A program made the translations under genes and the position numbers. DNA of 64,000 bases. Source: Nemophila menziesii (lineage: Eukaryota; Streptophyta; Magnoliopsida; Boraginales; Hydrophyllaceae). The notes under the pieces are model-generated. The model saw nothing but the letters and a program-made list of their open reading frames with translations, ran no database searches and was not told the DNA's origin. Each line of letters begins with the position of its first letter. Within the stretch, counting starts at the first letter, position 1. The stretch is from assembly GCA_029959085.1 (NCBI GenBank), contig JARWIR010000002.1:67634154-67698153 (forward strand), read 5' to 3'. Of this stretch, positions 46,790 to 57,930 are shown one piece after another.

Positions 46790-48061
46790 ACAAACAGAAC
46801 CAATTCCTTGTGATATAATCGAAGAACAAAAAGTATCCCTAACACTCTTGGGGCTACTACAGACAAAGCTATCGGGATTCCGGATTCTAGTTCTAAGCCC
46901 AAGATTGGAGAAGTCAGTAATACTATGAAGAGGAAAGAGAACCCAAGTGAGGCTACTCCTAAAACGCCTAGCGTGGAAGAAAGAGAAGTTGAAGTTATTG
47001 AAAAACGCTCAGTGAGAAGAAAAACTATGGCCACGGAACCAAAGAGGCCATTCATTAGTTGGAAAGATCAAGTGCCGAGCGGTTTGCTACTTCGTCTTTT
47101 GGTGTTGAGAAAGGATTTCCGATGGATATAATGGACTGGGAATTCAAAGATTACGCAGTTACATGAGACGAGTTTGGATGGAAAAAGTTGAGAAAGAGAG
47201 ACTTGAATTATATTCCGGCCTTGGTTTGAGAATTTTATGAAGAGTTGGTCTTTACGGAAGGTAATGCTATTGAAGTCCATAGGAAAATTGTCCCTTTCTC
47301 AATTGAGCGAATTCGTGAAGTCTTTAAATTACCAGACTTGAAAGGTTCTTGCAAATACCTTGAAGAGCTTAATGATCCGGCATTCGGATGGGAATCGTTT
47401 TACTAAGAGGTTCTAATTCATGGGATACATCCCATCCCTAAGGGTGCTAGATTAAAGGCCAGGTATTTAGCAGTGATTTGTTACCACGAGCTAGAGCATG
47501 GTCCCATTTTATTATTCCTACCTTCTTTGGTAATAACCAAATATCCAAGGTAACACGTGAGCAACTCATCTTAATTAAATGTATTATTGAGAAGTAGGAG
47601 ATCAATGTAGCTCAAGTCATGTATGACTCCATCATTGTTTACGCAAGTCTCCATGCACTATCACGAAGATCTGTATGAAAGCTAATGTTCTACTCAAGGA
47701 CATTGAGGATGAACCGGTAGAAAAAGGTGAAAATATCAAATTGATTTCAATTGAAAATATTCACAATGAGGCCAAGAAGAAGGGGATTGAGTTAGACAAG
47801 CCATTTGGAGAAGAAAACAAAGTTAGACCACTAAAACGCAACGTGAGGGTTACCAAAGATCCCGATGTAGTTGAAAGGAGGAGAACTTTAGAGGAGAAAC
47901 ATGAAGAGGTGTTGAAAGCTTTTGGAAAAGTCACAAAAGAGTTGGAGCTTATGCAAAATTTGATACTTGGGGTGAGCAATGTACAACATGCCACCTACGC
48001 AATACTTAATAAAGGAGCCCAACGTGAACGCATCAATAGAAACCAGCCTCGTGTTGGTTAA
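46790..48061 (+). pseudogene. Athila third (env-position) ORF, element C
   Basis: A GAGTTTGGGGTTC box (46768-46780) precedes an ATGAC start. The basic N-terminus is followed by RRKTMATEPKRPFISWKDQVPS. With frameshifts, the body continues as DLNYIPALV, ELVFTEGNAIEVHRKIVPFS, RIREVFKLPDLKGSC and KGARLKARYLAVICYHELEHG. This resembles the plant-specific domain of Athila ORFs often labelled putative plant transposon protein. The C-terminal frame 47675-48061 ends LMQNLILGVSNVQHATYA. At least six breaks are present. The role is unknown. Confidence 0.6.
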
Positions 48062-48128
48062 GGTACGTTATCTGTCATTTTCTCATTTAGTAGTGTATAA
48101 TAGTTTAATCTCTTTATTAATTCTTTTC

Positions 48129-49519
48129 GAGTTGTGGGGACACGACTTATTTTTGGGTTTGGGGTGGGGTTCGTTGCCTTATCCCAATTTTATGTGTTAT
48201 TTGTTTTACATGCTTTAAATAAAATTAATTTAAGGGTTGTGTTTGACTATAGAGGATTTTAAATGTCCCTTTTAAGCATGCTTTTTATGATTTTATGATG
48301 GAAAATAGTATACTTTAGGAGTTAATGTAAAACGCACCTTGATTGCATGCGAACGCTAGGTAATTGATATGAAAAATTAATGAACAACGCAAAAGAAGTA
48401 AACTTGTACCTAAGGAAAATGAGTGGTTTGTAGAACGTGAGATCTGCATGAGTAGAGAACGCACCTAGGTATGAACTAGATGCAAGCTATGTAACTAGGA
48501 AAATGATAGAGGCAGTTCTTTGATAGGCATTTGAGACTTTTTAGCTTTCTATATCATAATGTAATTATATCCTTCTTAGCCCCATTTTTAGCCTTTAAGC
48601 CTTTCTTTTGTCGCCAAGATATAAGCCATATCCCCTTAGTTTATTAGGCATTTCCATATGACCCGCACTTGAATCATGATCTTTAGACTTCCTGTTTTGA
48701 GCTTGAGTTTGGGGTGGTAGGTTTCATTATTGGGAGATTACTTTGGTAGGGATTTTTTATGCGTTTGTAATTATGCGCAATTGTTGACGAGATATTATTT
48801 GTAACCTTTTCCCGGGATCTTTGAAAAGAAAAGGAAAAAAAGAAAAAAATAAAAAAAATATGAGATACATGACCATTCACATTAAAATGATGGTCAGGGA
48901 TATCTTATACAAAAAAAGAGAGGAAAAAATGAAATATATATATGAACAATGAAGTAACCGGCAATGTGGAAGTTTAGAAATCATCTTTAGTGCTTATTGG
49001 GGACGCTACATTAGTGCATCAAATGGCTTGAGGGAGAACATATTCGAGTATAAACTCAAGCTCTTGGACAGTTTGTTGATGGTAAGTGAGGAGAGAGTCA
49101 AAAGCTCACTTCAAATTTACCAAATATACATACCATACCGTCCCTAAGCCTACACTAAAACTGTAAAGTCCTCGTGATTCCTAGATACATAGTGAATTCA
49201 TAATTCAGCTAATAGAGAGTAAGCAAAGTGGAGCGTTCAAAGCAAGTAAGGGTCGATGAACACCCTATAGCCACCATCTTGAGATAAGTGGTAAGTGTAA
49301 CATTCTAGCATTGTGAAATTAATTTTGGACTGATATTATTTGTGTTTGATTTTGCATGATATGTGTATGTGTATATTAATTTCTTGGTCATACTATATGA
49401 GATTTGTTTTAAACTGTGCTTTGGGTATTATTTACTAGACTCTTCATTTTTGCGTTTCACCTAAGGCCTTTGTTTTTATTTTACTCTGTCGGGACGACAA
49501 AGGTTTGAGTTTGGGGTTT
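48129..49519 (+). other. Element C 3' interior: hairpin, polypurine boxes and PPT
   Basis: A GAGTTGTGGGGACACGACTT hairpin (48129-48148) is followed by GGGTTTGGGGTGGGG (48156-48170). A GAGTTTGGGGTGG box lies at 48705-48717, and the terminal polypurine tract GGTTTGAGTTTGGGGTTT (49502-49519) abuts the LTR. No coding sequence is visible. Confidence 0.8.
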
Positions 49520-51023
49520 TGATATCTCCCGTTTTTTTCTAAATAAATGCCCTTAAGAGACATCATTTTAAGTTAATATTAGACTTATTTGATAGACTAT
49601 TATGCTTATTTTTTCATATTACACTTTCTCCCCTTGGAATTAGACTATTTTCATTTTTAGAGCTTGCTTTTTATAAGGAGGATAAGTGAGAATTAAAGTC
49701 TTCGATCAAGCGGAGGAATCAAAAGTAAGAAAAGAATTTCCGAAGAGTTGACTAAAAGAGATGAAAATCTGGAAAGTTGTTACTAATTGCTAATTTTGAG
49801 CCACTTTGACACTGATTCAACCTTAAAGCCGGAAATAATAAAGCTACACCTTTGAGTTAGGAAGATTCGGAGACTGGAATTAGGTGCTTTGGACTTGAGA
49901 CGCAAAAGTTACGGCCGTTTTACTACATGTTGTACAACAGTTACAGGATTTTTAAAGATGGATTTAGGCTTATTATATTTTGACCTTATTTTCTTAAGTA
50001 AAAGCCCGTTTCGAAATTTAGCTTTATAAAGAGGATTTTAGACCTCCTCTTGATATACACTTCAAAATATTACATCTTACGCTTCATTATTATCAAGTTA
50101 AAGCAATACAATAGAGAAAAAACTAGAGCTGGAGGAATTTCATTCTTCCAACAACAACCAACCCAACCTTTAAATTATTTATTTCTTTTTTGTAATTGAT
50201 AATAATTTCTTTTATTTATTTTATATCAGTTTTAAATTCGAACATGAGCTAAATTCATTAGTACTTGAGAATCGCACTTATGGGTTAATTTATGTTTTAG
50301 AAATTTGGGATATTACTATTTAATCTAAGTTGTGTATTTCATATTGGGTATTATTTTGTTCTTGTTTACTATTTTTTTTTGGTACAACTAGAAATAGGTT
50401 TTAGTAATTGGCCTATTCACTTTAGTGGCGAAGTAATCATCCGACAGGGGGGGGGGGTTTGATTACAGAAATAGGTAATATCCGTGTGATGTCCGTTATT
50501 GATCGACAGGGTTGACTAATAACATAGCCAAAGAGGTAAAGAACTTCACATCCGTAAGAAAACTTACTACCTTAGAAGGGTTTGTCTTACCGTAGGATAA
50601 CTCCTAGGTCCACCCGACAGGGGGCTAGGAGATATTAAAGTCCCGACTAGTATTTAAATGCCAACTTTACCCTTAAACGAAACATTAATTATATTAACTT
50701 AGGTGGATTCCCTTGCGAGACTTAAGTACATCTCTCATCTTTGGGCTGCATCTTATTTACTTGTATTATTTCTTTACATCTAATTATTTCATTCAGTAAT
50801 TTATTTTCTTGCATTCTTAGAATTAATATCAAAACCAAACAAATATATTTTACTTTTCTGTCTTAGCAATTATATCTACTTAGTTGATTAATACCAGAGT
50901 TATAACTATCCGTCCTTAAAAACGAAACCCGATTTATCGGAGTATTACTTGGACAACCGTACACTTGCAGTATGTGGATCCTTTACTTTTATTACATTAT
51001 TTTATAACTCCCAGGACCCACCA
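49520..51023 (+). repeat. 3' LTR of element C
   Basis: It runs from TGATATCTCC to ...GGACCCACCA (1504 bp) and is preceded by the polypurine tract. Phrases such as CCACCCGACAGGGGG and GGGTTTCATTCTC-type counterparts match N1 LTRs in reverse orientation. A G9-10 run at about 50448 is a local expansion. Confidence 0.92.
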
Positions 51024-51490
51024 GTTGCGCGACACAATATATTGGGTTATGCAACCCAATTCATTGGGTTATATAACCATCTTCACTAGATGCGTCAAAT
51101 AACTATATAGTGCAAAAGAATTCAAAAAATGCAGTATAACCAAGCGTTCAAAAAATGGTGGAGAACGGTCCACGAGTCTGGTGAGCCTAGTTGGCGTTCT
51201 AGACGACCGCGACGAGCCCATTGACCAATTCCATAAAAGCCTAGTAAAAACGTTACACGAAGATGAAGAAGAAATGATTAGACTATTCTCAACGTATCAC
51301 TTTTTATACAGTTTAAGGCTTCCAACTGACATAAAATGACCATTAAAGGATTTGTATAAGAGGATAATATATAAGACGTTGTAATTATACTTAAATCAGA
51401 TAATTCTGAAAAATTGTAGAAGTGATGAGATTAGATTGATAATTAAATTAATTTTTTTAAAGTTTCATTGTAAAAAAATAATATTTTACC
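51024..51490 (+). other. Unassigned segment with a short open frame
   Basis: A frame at about 51145-51339 (RSKNGGERSTSLVSLVGVLD, DEPIDQFHKSLVKTLHEDEE, then RLFSTYHFLYSLRLPTDIK) is open for some 65 codons with protein-like composition but has no convincing start. I do not recognise it. It could be an exon fragment of a host gene or transposon. Confidence 0.3.
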
Positions 51491-51504
51491 TTAATTTTGG
51501 GTTC

Positions 51505-51720
51505 TTCCTTTTTTTTATACATGGGTGTTTGGGCCAACTTTCACGCACCACGACTAATCCCATGAGAAATATACACGTCTCCCCATGCATATTACCATTT
51601 AATTAGATCTAGGTTACCCATGTTCAGGGAGGGGATTCGAACTCTGTACCTCTTACTTTACCCCCATTAAGGGCGAAGAAATAGTAAGGCTCTGGCCAGT
51701 TAAGCTAACCCAACTAGTTG
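51505..51720 (-). mobile_element. tRNA-derived SINE
   Basis: On the minus strand, a box A (TAGCTTAACTGG, 51696-51707) is followed about 60 bases later by a box B (GAGTTCGAATCCC, 51632-51644). The element ends in an A-rich tail near 51507-51517. The promoter spacing is wider than in a tRNA gene, and no cloverleaf forms, so this is a SINE rather than a tRNA. Confidence 0.75.
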
Positions 51721-53484
51721 ATGATGATGGTGGAGAATGGTTCCTGGCGGCGGGTGTCTTGTGTAGGAGGCTTGGTGGGAAGGTAAGTGTGAAGAGATTA
51801 CTTTAGAGGAAATTACAAATTGAATCCAAATGTTTGGCAACTTTATAATTTAAAGCCAAGTTACAAAAACTTATTTTCTAAGGCCATTTTCCAAATATCT
51901 TGTTTTGTTTTTTACCTTCATGCCCTTGCTTGGTCACAAATATATATCATTCACTTTTTTCCGATTGGTACGGACCCACGAGAACAATATCACCCGATTT
52001 TTCCTCATGAGTCCAAACCCAAGTAGAACATAAAACTGTTATGGGTACGGACCCGCGTCATGTTTTAATTTTTTTAATTAAGATTTCTTGTGTTTTTATT
52101 AAGTCATTTATTATTTAGTCAATATGGGTTATACCCATATAGTTACAATTATTACTGGGCCTAGACCCATGTATACAACTTCTTCAAACTGTATTATGGG
52201 GTTGGACCATTCATGAACAACACCAATCATTTACTCAACATCCCCAAATTGACTAAACAATATCCAGATTGGGAATGGTGGAGAATGGGTTCGAAAGGCT
52301 ACAGTTCTCTTGTCAAGCAACGCCCATTAACAAACAAAATCAGAAACAATTTGACGTATACTGTATTAACAATTATCGATTCAACAACTAAACTTATCCA
52401 CTTGCTGAAACAAACAAAAGAAAAGGAAATTGCAACGGATTAAAAACGAATCAAAAAAATTAACAAAATGTATACACGTTTGCTTCATGGGGCTAGACCC
52501 ATCTTCGGTGTGTGCTTCATGGGGCTGGAACCATCTCGGATTTGGGCTTTTTGGGGCTGGACATTTGAGGGCTGGCGTTGGAGGAGGATCAGTAATGAAG
52601 AACGACTATTGATCTGATGGTGGTGGTGCGTATCTTGGTGGTGGTGCGAATTTTGTGAAGCAGCGCGGTTTATTAGAACTGAAAGGTGGGTGCAGAGCGG
52701 CTTGTGTTATCGGATTTGGTTCGAATGCGAGTAGATCTCAGAGTTGGTGGTGAAGATGATGATGGTGGTGGTGCGAATCGGAGCGGCGGCGATGGCAATA
52801 GATCTGGGCGACTTGGTTTTGGTTCGAACTCGCCGGCGTTCATCAGCTTGACCCATGGCAGGGGGGTTCTTGGTGGTGAAGAGCGGCTTGGTGCGAGTAC
52901 CAGCGGATTGGTGGATTACTGCTTCAGGTGGCTGCGGTGCAGAGAAGATTGTGGCGGTTCTAGGTCTGATATGGTGGATGGTGAAGATGGTGGTGGATCT
53001 GGGTCTGAGTTGGTGTTAAGGAGGTGGATGTGGGTGGGGATAGTAGTGAGGCGATGGTGGTGATGGTGAGAGGTACAGGAAAAGACAGTGTGGACTGTGA
53101 TGGGGATGGTGGTGTTGAGAGAGGAAGCGTTCTTCTTCAGAGAGAAAAAAGGAAGGTTAGGGGGTGTGTTTTGTGTTTGTAGGAGAGAATACAGAGCAAA
53201 GGGAAGGGGAGTAATTTTCAACTTCTTAATAAGATTGGGGTTTAGGATTTATTAGTTTCTGTGGATATAAAGGAGTAAGGATGTTTTGGTATTTTGCTTA
53301 CTTTAGTTAAACTAGTTAGATGATAGTTACTTTATTGTTTTATGTTCGCTATGAAATGATGAGTTCTAGGTTTCATTTTTAACTTTTACTTTTTAATTTC
53401 ATTTTTTGTTATGACATTTTGTAGCATTTTTTTTTAAGTTTATTGTTTTTATTTTGTAATGATATATATTAGGTATATTATAAA
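51721..53484. other. Intergenic, with a GC-rich segment
   Basis: 51721-52480 is AT-rich with repeated GGACCCA phrases and no gene. 52480-53225 is unusually G-rich on the plus strand (GGTGGTGG runs). It gives open frames in two strands, a sign of composition rather than coding. On the minus strand it looks like a CT-rich leader followed by Pro/Ser/His-rich codons, so a captured or decayed first exon is possible. Confidence 0.35.
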
Positions 53485-53493
53485 TTTAAAATA

Positions 53494-54345
53494 GGGTCAA
53501 TGTCCCAAAAAATCAAAATAATATTATACTTGCCCCAAAGAATCATCCATTAATTTACTATTATAAGATTATATATTTACCCTTACACTATAAGAACTAT
53601 TCCCGTCACGGATGATTCCTGTCACACGACGATTCCCGTCACGGACGATTCCCGTCACAAAACGATTCCCGTCACGGACGATTCCCGTCACGGACGATTC
53701 CTGTCACGGACGATTCCCGTCACGGACGATTCCCGTCACGGACGATTCCCGTCGCGGATGATTCCTGTCACGCGACGATTCCCGTCACGGACGATTCCCG
53801 TCACGGACGATTCCCGTCACACGACGATTCCCGTCACGGACGATTCCCGTCACACGACGATTGCCGTCACGGACGACTCCCGTCACACGACGATTCCCGT
53901 CACGGACGATTCCCGTCACACGACGATTCCCGTCACGGACGATTCCCGTCACGGACGATTCCCGTCACAGACGATTCCCGTCACACGACGATTCCCGTCA
54001 CGGACGACTATCGTCACACGACGATTCCCGTCACGGACGATTCCCGTCACACGACGATTCCCGTCACGGACGATTCCCGTCACACGACGATTCCCGTCAC
54101 GGACGATTCCCGTCACGGACGATTCCCGTCACGGACGATTCCCGTCACCGACGATTTCCGTCACCGACGATTCCCATCACCCGACGAATCCCGTTAACGC
54201 GACGAATAATGTATAACATAAGTAAGGATAGTATAGTCAAATAATGTATAAAATAATTTATTGATGATGTTATTGGGCAGAAATTTTGTCATTGATGTTA
54301 TTGGGCTGAAAATAATATTATTTTGATTTTTTGGGTCATTTTCCC
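53494..54345. mobile_element. Mutator-like non-autonomous element filled with a minisatellite
   Basis: The terminal inverted repeats open with GGGTCAATGTCCC / GGGAAAATGACCC and continue with a 24-nt identical core. The 9-bp target duplication TTTAAAATA is perfect (53485-53493; 54346-54354), as expected for Mutator-like transposition. The 852-bp element has no transposase. About 590 bp of the interior is a CpG-rich tandem array. Confidence 0.88.
53601..54196 (+). repeat. 16/17-bp CpG-rich minisatellite
   Basis: About 37 units of GACGATTCCCGTCACG (16 bp) or the variant ending CACAC (17 bp) are present, the two often alternating. The edge units are the most diverged, and the central ones are near-identical. 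The apparent long open frames across it (TIPVTDDSRH repeats) follow from the repeat and are not a gene. Confidence 0.95.
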
Positions 54346-54353
54346 TTTAAAAT

Positions 54354-54755
54354 AATACTTTAAATTTTATTTATCTAAATTTTTAGACTAAACTTTTTAA
54401 AAAGATAGATTTATTAGATTACAAGTCTAATTAACTATTATTTCATTTCAAATATAATATGATAAAAATGGTAAAGAAATAATTACTACCCGTTCAAAAA
54501 AATAAAAATAAATAAATAATTACTTGAAAAAAGGGCACAAGTTTAGTATTTTAATAGAAACGATGACCGATAAGCTGTCTTTCTTGTATGTCACTTAACG
54601 ACCCAGATCGAATGTTTTTCTTTTAATCAGCCAATACCATTTAATTGTTCCAAGTACATCTAACTCCATATCTGTTTCGCTAAATCGCCAAACTATAAAC
54701 ACTTATACCCCTATTTCAACCTTTATGTATATATAATATATATGTTGAAGTGGAT
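54354..54755 (+). promoter_or_regulatory. CASPL5A promoter and 5' UTR
   Basis: This is about 400 bp between the Mutator-like element and the start codon. A TATATATAATATATAT stretch lies at 54728-54743, too near the ATG for a normal TATA box. An upstream ACTATAAACAC at about 54693 is a better TATA-like candidate. The transposon ends about 400 bp upstream of the coding sequence. Confidence 0.45.
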
Positions 54756-55701
54756 ATGAGCGTGAGCCACGCGTCGGTGCATCCATTTCCAGTGGAAGCG
54801 CCGCCGCTACAGACTGAAGGAGCCGCTCCTGTAGCCGATGATGTTGTGCCTCGCGTTAGGATGAAGGATGTACAAGGCATGCCGGGTACGATCGGCGGCG
54901 TTTGCTTGCGTCTCTCTCAGTTGTTATTCGCCGTCGTCGCGCTCTCTGTCATGTCCACCACTTCTGATTTCCCGTCCGTCACCGCTTTTTGGTAATCAAT
55001 ACTAATTTTCATCGAAATTGATAGTATTGAATTGTAAAAATAAGGATAAAATTAGCTATTGCAAAAAATATTAGAAGAATTATGTTAGTTCATAATTTGT
55101 TATTTCATTTTGTGAATTTGTTACAATTATATATAATAATTATCAGATCAAGTAACTCTTTATGAATTAGTAAGATTTAATCTATCTAATTATTAACTCG
55201 TTGAAAGATACACGACCTAAGAATTCCTTAATTAAATCATTAATTATATATATATATATATATGGTAATAATAATCTGAGATCAATTTTGTTTTCCACTA
55301 TCCAGTTACCTTGTTGCTGCAGCTGGTTTACAAAGCTTGTGGAGCCTTTCCTTGGGTATTTTAGACATTTACGCCCTTCTAGTTGGACGTTGCTTACAAA
55401 ATCATCGAGTCCTTAGCATATTTGCTATTGGTGATGGAGTAAGTTACCTTCTATAATTATTAGCTCTAACAGTAATTATTAAACTAAAGGTAAATTTGTT
55501 ATATTACAGGTTACTTGTACTCTAACATTTGCAGCAGCATGTGCTTCAGCAGGAATTACTGTCTTAATCGGGAATGATTTAGGCATATGTGGTTCAAATC
55601 ACTGCACACAATTCGAGACTGCTACAGCTATGGCTTTTCTTAGTTGGTTCACTGCTTTACCATCTTTTCTACTTAATTTCTGGTCACTTGCATCACGGTA
55701 G
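54756..55701 (+). CDS. CASPL5A: CASP-like protein, subfamily 5A (four-TM membrane protein)
   Basis: The exons are 54756-54991, 55306-55438 and 55510-55701, with GT-AG borders and consistent phases, giving 186 residues, usual for the family. The start ATG gives [17 protein letters not shown], the N-terminal signature of subfamily 5A, then [16 protein letters not shown]. Four hydrophobic segments follow. TM1 ([17 protein letters not shown]) carries the conserved Arg, and TM3 ([18 protein letters not shown]) is followed by the conserved Asp. The end is [15 protein letters not shown]-like proteins form plasma-membrane scaffolds related to the Casparian strip proteins. The exact role of 5A members is not well known. 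The gene appears intact. Confidence 0.95.
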
Positions 55702-57271
55702 GGTTAAAAAGGTAACACGATTCAAGAAAATTTGGAGATGTTAAGTATTGTTTGGAGTATATGTTATTGGGATTGATTGTTTTTAAGCAAAATTTAAGGT
55801 TGTATATTTGTAAAATAGGAGCAAGGAAATTTTTATCCTTGTAAACATTATAAAAGTTGCAATTAAGATTTAGATTTGAATTCTTGTCATATTTTTACCA
55901 GAGTGTAATATAGAATTACGTAAAGATTGTGATTGGATTGTATAAACATGTGCATATACACTATTATTAGCAACAAGCTCCATTAAGCTCCTTTTTACAT
56001 GTATAAATATTCCACCATAAGCTTTTTTTTCTTTTTTCTTTGTACATTTCCAACTGTATGAGCAATAGGTCTTATGTTCAATCTCTTACTCTTGTTTTTC
56101 AACAAGTTCTTCTCCACCTGGTCAGTCCAAATTGAATTCACTTATGTGTAGATACACAAAATTGTCTTAAAACGAAAAGTACATGTCTAAATTATGTTTC
56201 TCGATTTTTAATTTTTATTTTTTTAGTCGAATTTGATTTTTAATATTTTAACATCTCATATTAAACACTTATAAGGGTAGAAATGAATCTCAAAGATTAG
56301 CAAATACAATAAATTTTTTTGTGATATAATCTGAACAGTTAATCCACGAAGCAAGAATAACCACAAAAATTTCAGCTTGTATACAACCACAATGTCAGAG
56401 TTGTTTTTGGCCAGTTGACTTGCTCAAATTTAACCAATCTTTTATCATATAAAACTAGGTTGATTAGAGAACAAATGAACCAATATTAAAATATCAATTA
56501 TACTGGAAAACGTGACGTCAAGAATTGAACATTTTAGCCAAGAGAACTACCATGAGATTCGAGAATTCATGGACATTTTTTTGGTTTAAATATTCGAGAA
56601 TTCATGGACTTATTTGCTTTGTTCATTCTTTTACTCACATAATAACAACCAAACTATTATATCGAGAAGCTAATGCGAACGCATTTCTTTTGGCACGGAT
56701 AAAATTAAGACACTCAAACAATTACACGATGTTGAAAATCTTTCGGATGAGATTTACAGTATTTTTACAAGGGACAGATTTGGTTGAAAGACTTCTAAGA
56801 GATGTTATACAATAAGTAATAGGGCATTTATATCCATGGTTTTATGACCTTCATGGTACTAAAAAAGAAAACAACCAAACTATTATCATTAAAAGATAGA
56901 CTGTGAAGTCCCTATATAAGGACAATGTTACCCTCCTAACTATAAATCCTCATATCCCTTTAACTTCTATTCCTAGCCAATCACATTTTAATTTATACTA
57001 AAAAATTATTAATCAAATAAAGTATATATGTTTTAAATTTTAGAACTAGTTTCTCTCTATTAAATGTACACCCGCCACAAAAAACAACTCTTAATTAAAA
57101 ATTAAAGTTTACAAAAAGAGTTTGTTCATCTTGTTGGAGTAATTGATTTATACAATTTGCTCTGACTTTCAAAGTTCATCATGAGATTGTTGACTTTATG
57201 AAACGTAAAACTAACTTTTCATATTCCACTCGTTCCTTGTTTTTATTCCACTATCCCACTAATTTATTTTT
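55702..57271. other. Intergenic, AT-rich
   Basis: The first 200 bp are the probable CASPL5A 3' UTR. A frame at 56525-56815 contains YREANANAFLLARI, faintly like the REAN...ADxLA motif of RNase H-like (RVT_3) domains, but the match is weak. Nothing else is recognised. Confidence 0.4.
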
Positions 57272-57857
57272 ATCTTTATTTGATACCATTCGATATATTT
57301 ACTCTTTTTACTCTTTTTACAAAAAATTCTCACTTATACTAAATACATTGTCTACAAAATATTATTATTTTGAAAAATCAAAATATTTTTTATTTTCTAT
57401 ATTCTTTTTACCTCTAATTAGATATTATAATTTATATTCGCAATAAACATGCAAACTATTATAACACTTTATGAAGGACATTTTAGTAATCACATTTATT
57501 ATAAATGATATTTTTTAATTTGTGCTGAAAACCAAGTATGACAACCTTTCGAAGACGGAAGAATATCTTTATTTGATACAATCGATATATTTACCCCTTC
57601 CACTCTATTTTCAAAAGATTCTCACTTATACTAAATACAATTGTCTACAAAATATTGTTATTTTAGAAAATCAAAACTTTTTTTATTCTCTATATCATTT
57701 TTAACCCTAATTAGATATTATAATTTATATTCTCAATAAACACGCAAGATATTAAAACACTTTATAAAGGACATTTTAGTAATCACATATATAATAAATG
57801 ATATTTTTTAATTTGTGCGAAAAAACAAGTGTGACAACCTTTTGAAGACGGAAGGAT
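57272..57857 (+). repeat. Tandem duplication, 2 x 293 bp
   Basis: Copies 57272-57564 and 57565-57857 both start ATCTTTATTTGATAC and end GACAACCTTT...GAAGACGGAAG(A/G)AT. They share an internal CTCACTTATACTAAATACA and GGACATTTTAGTAATCACAT. They differ by point changes and small indels. AT-rich, non-coding. Confidence 0.88.
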
Positions 57858-57930
57858 CCTAAGACCTCTTGGTCTTTACGGTGTAGTCTAACCACTAGAC
57901 CAACTATCGATCTTGAAGGAGTACCATTTA
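57855..57930 (-). mobile_element. Degenerate SINE head
   Basis: The minus strand has a box-A-like TGGTCTAGTGGTTAG and, about 35 bases later, a weak box-B-like GGTCTTAGGATC. It does not fold as a tRNA. It is probably a SINE fragment. Confidence 0.4.

Larger units (their letters stand above)
46402..51023 (+). mobile_element. Athila element C, 3' part after nested element B
   Basis: This resumes the post-integrase region interrupted at 38491 and carries the third ORF, internal polypurine boxes, the 3' polypurine tract and the 3' LTR. The LTR end type (GGACCCACCA) matches N1 and 62522-64000 rather than A and B. The 5' LTR, gag and RT of C are absent because of the junction at 36037. Confidence 0.85.

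Noticed and set aside
46790..48061. True viral envelope gene
   Set aside because: The ORF is in the env position of Athila elements but has no signal peptide, glycoprotein or fusion features and is broken in several places.
27967..51023. One very large intact retrotransposon
   Set aside because: LTR end types differ, flanking pentamers do not match, and RNase H/integrase appear twice. It is a fusion of two elements with a third nested inside.
51632..51707. tRNA gene on the minus strand
   Set aside because: Box A and box B are present, but spacing is too wide and no cloverleaf or acceptor stem forms. It is a SINE.
52686..53221. Gly/Arg-rich plus-strand frame and Pro/His-rich minus-strand frame
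   Set aside because: Both strands are open because of GGTGGT-type composition. There is no domain, and splice or start support is lacking.
53601..54196. CRISPR-like array
   Set aside because: The units are contiguous 16/17-bp repeats without unique spacers, and the genome is eukaryotic.
53758..54244. Long overlapping open frames with TDDSRH-type repeats
   Set aside because: They are produced by the minisatellite, are open in more than one frame and have no gene context.
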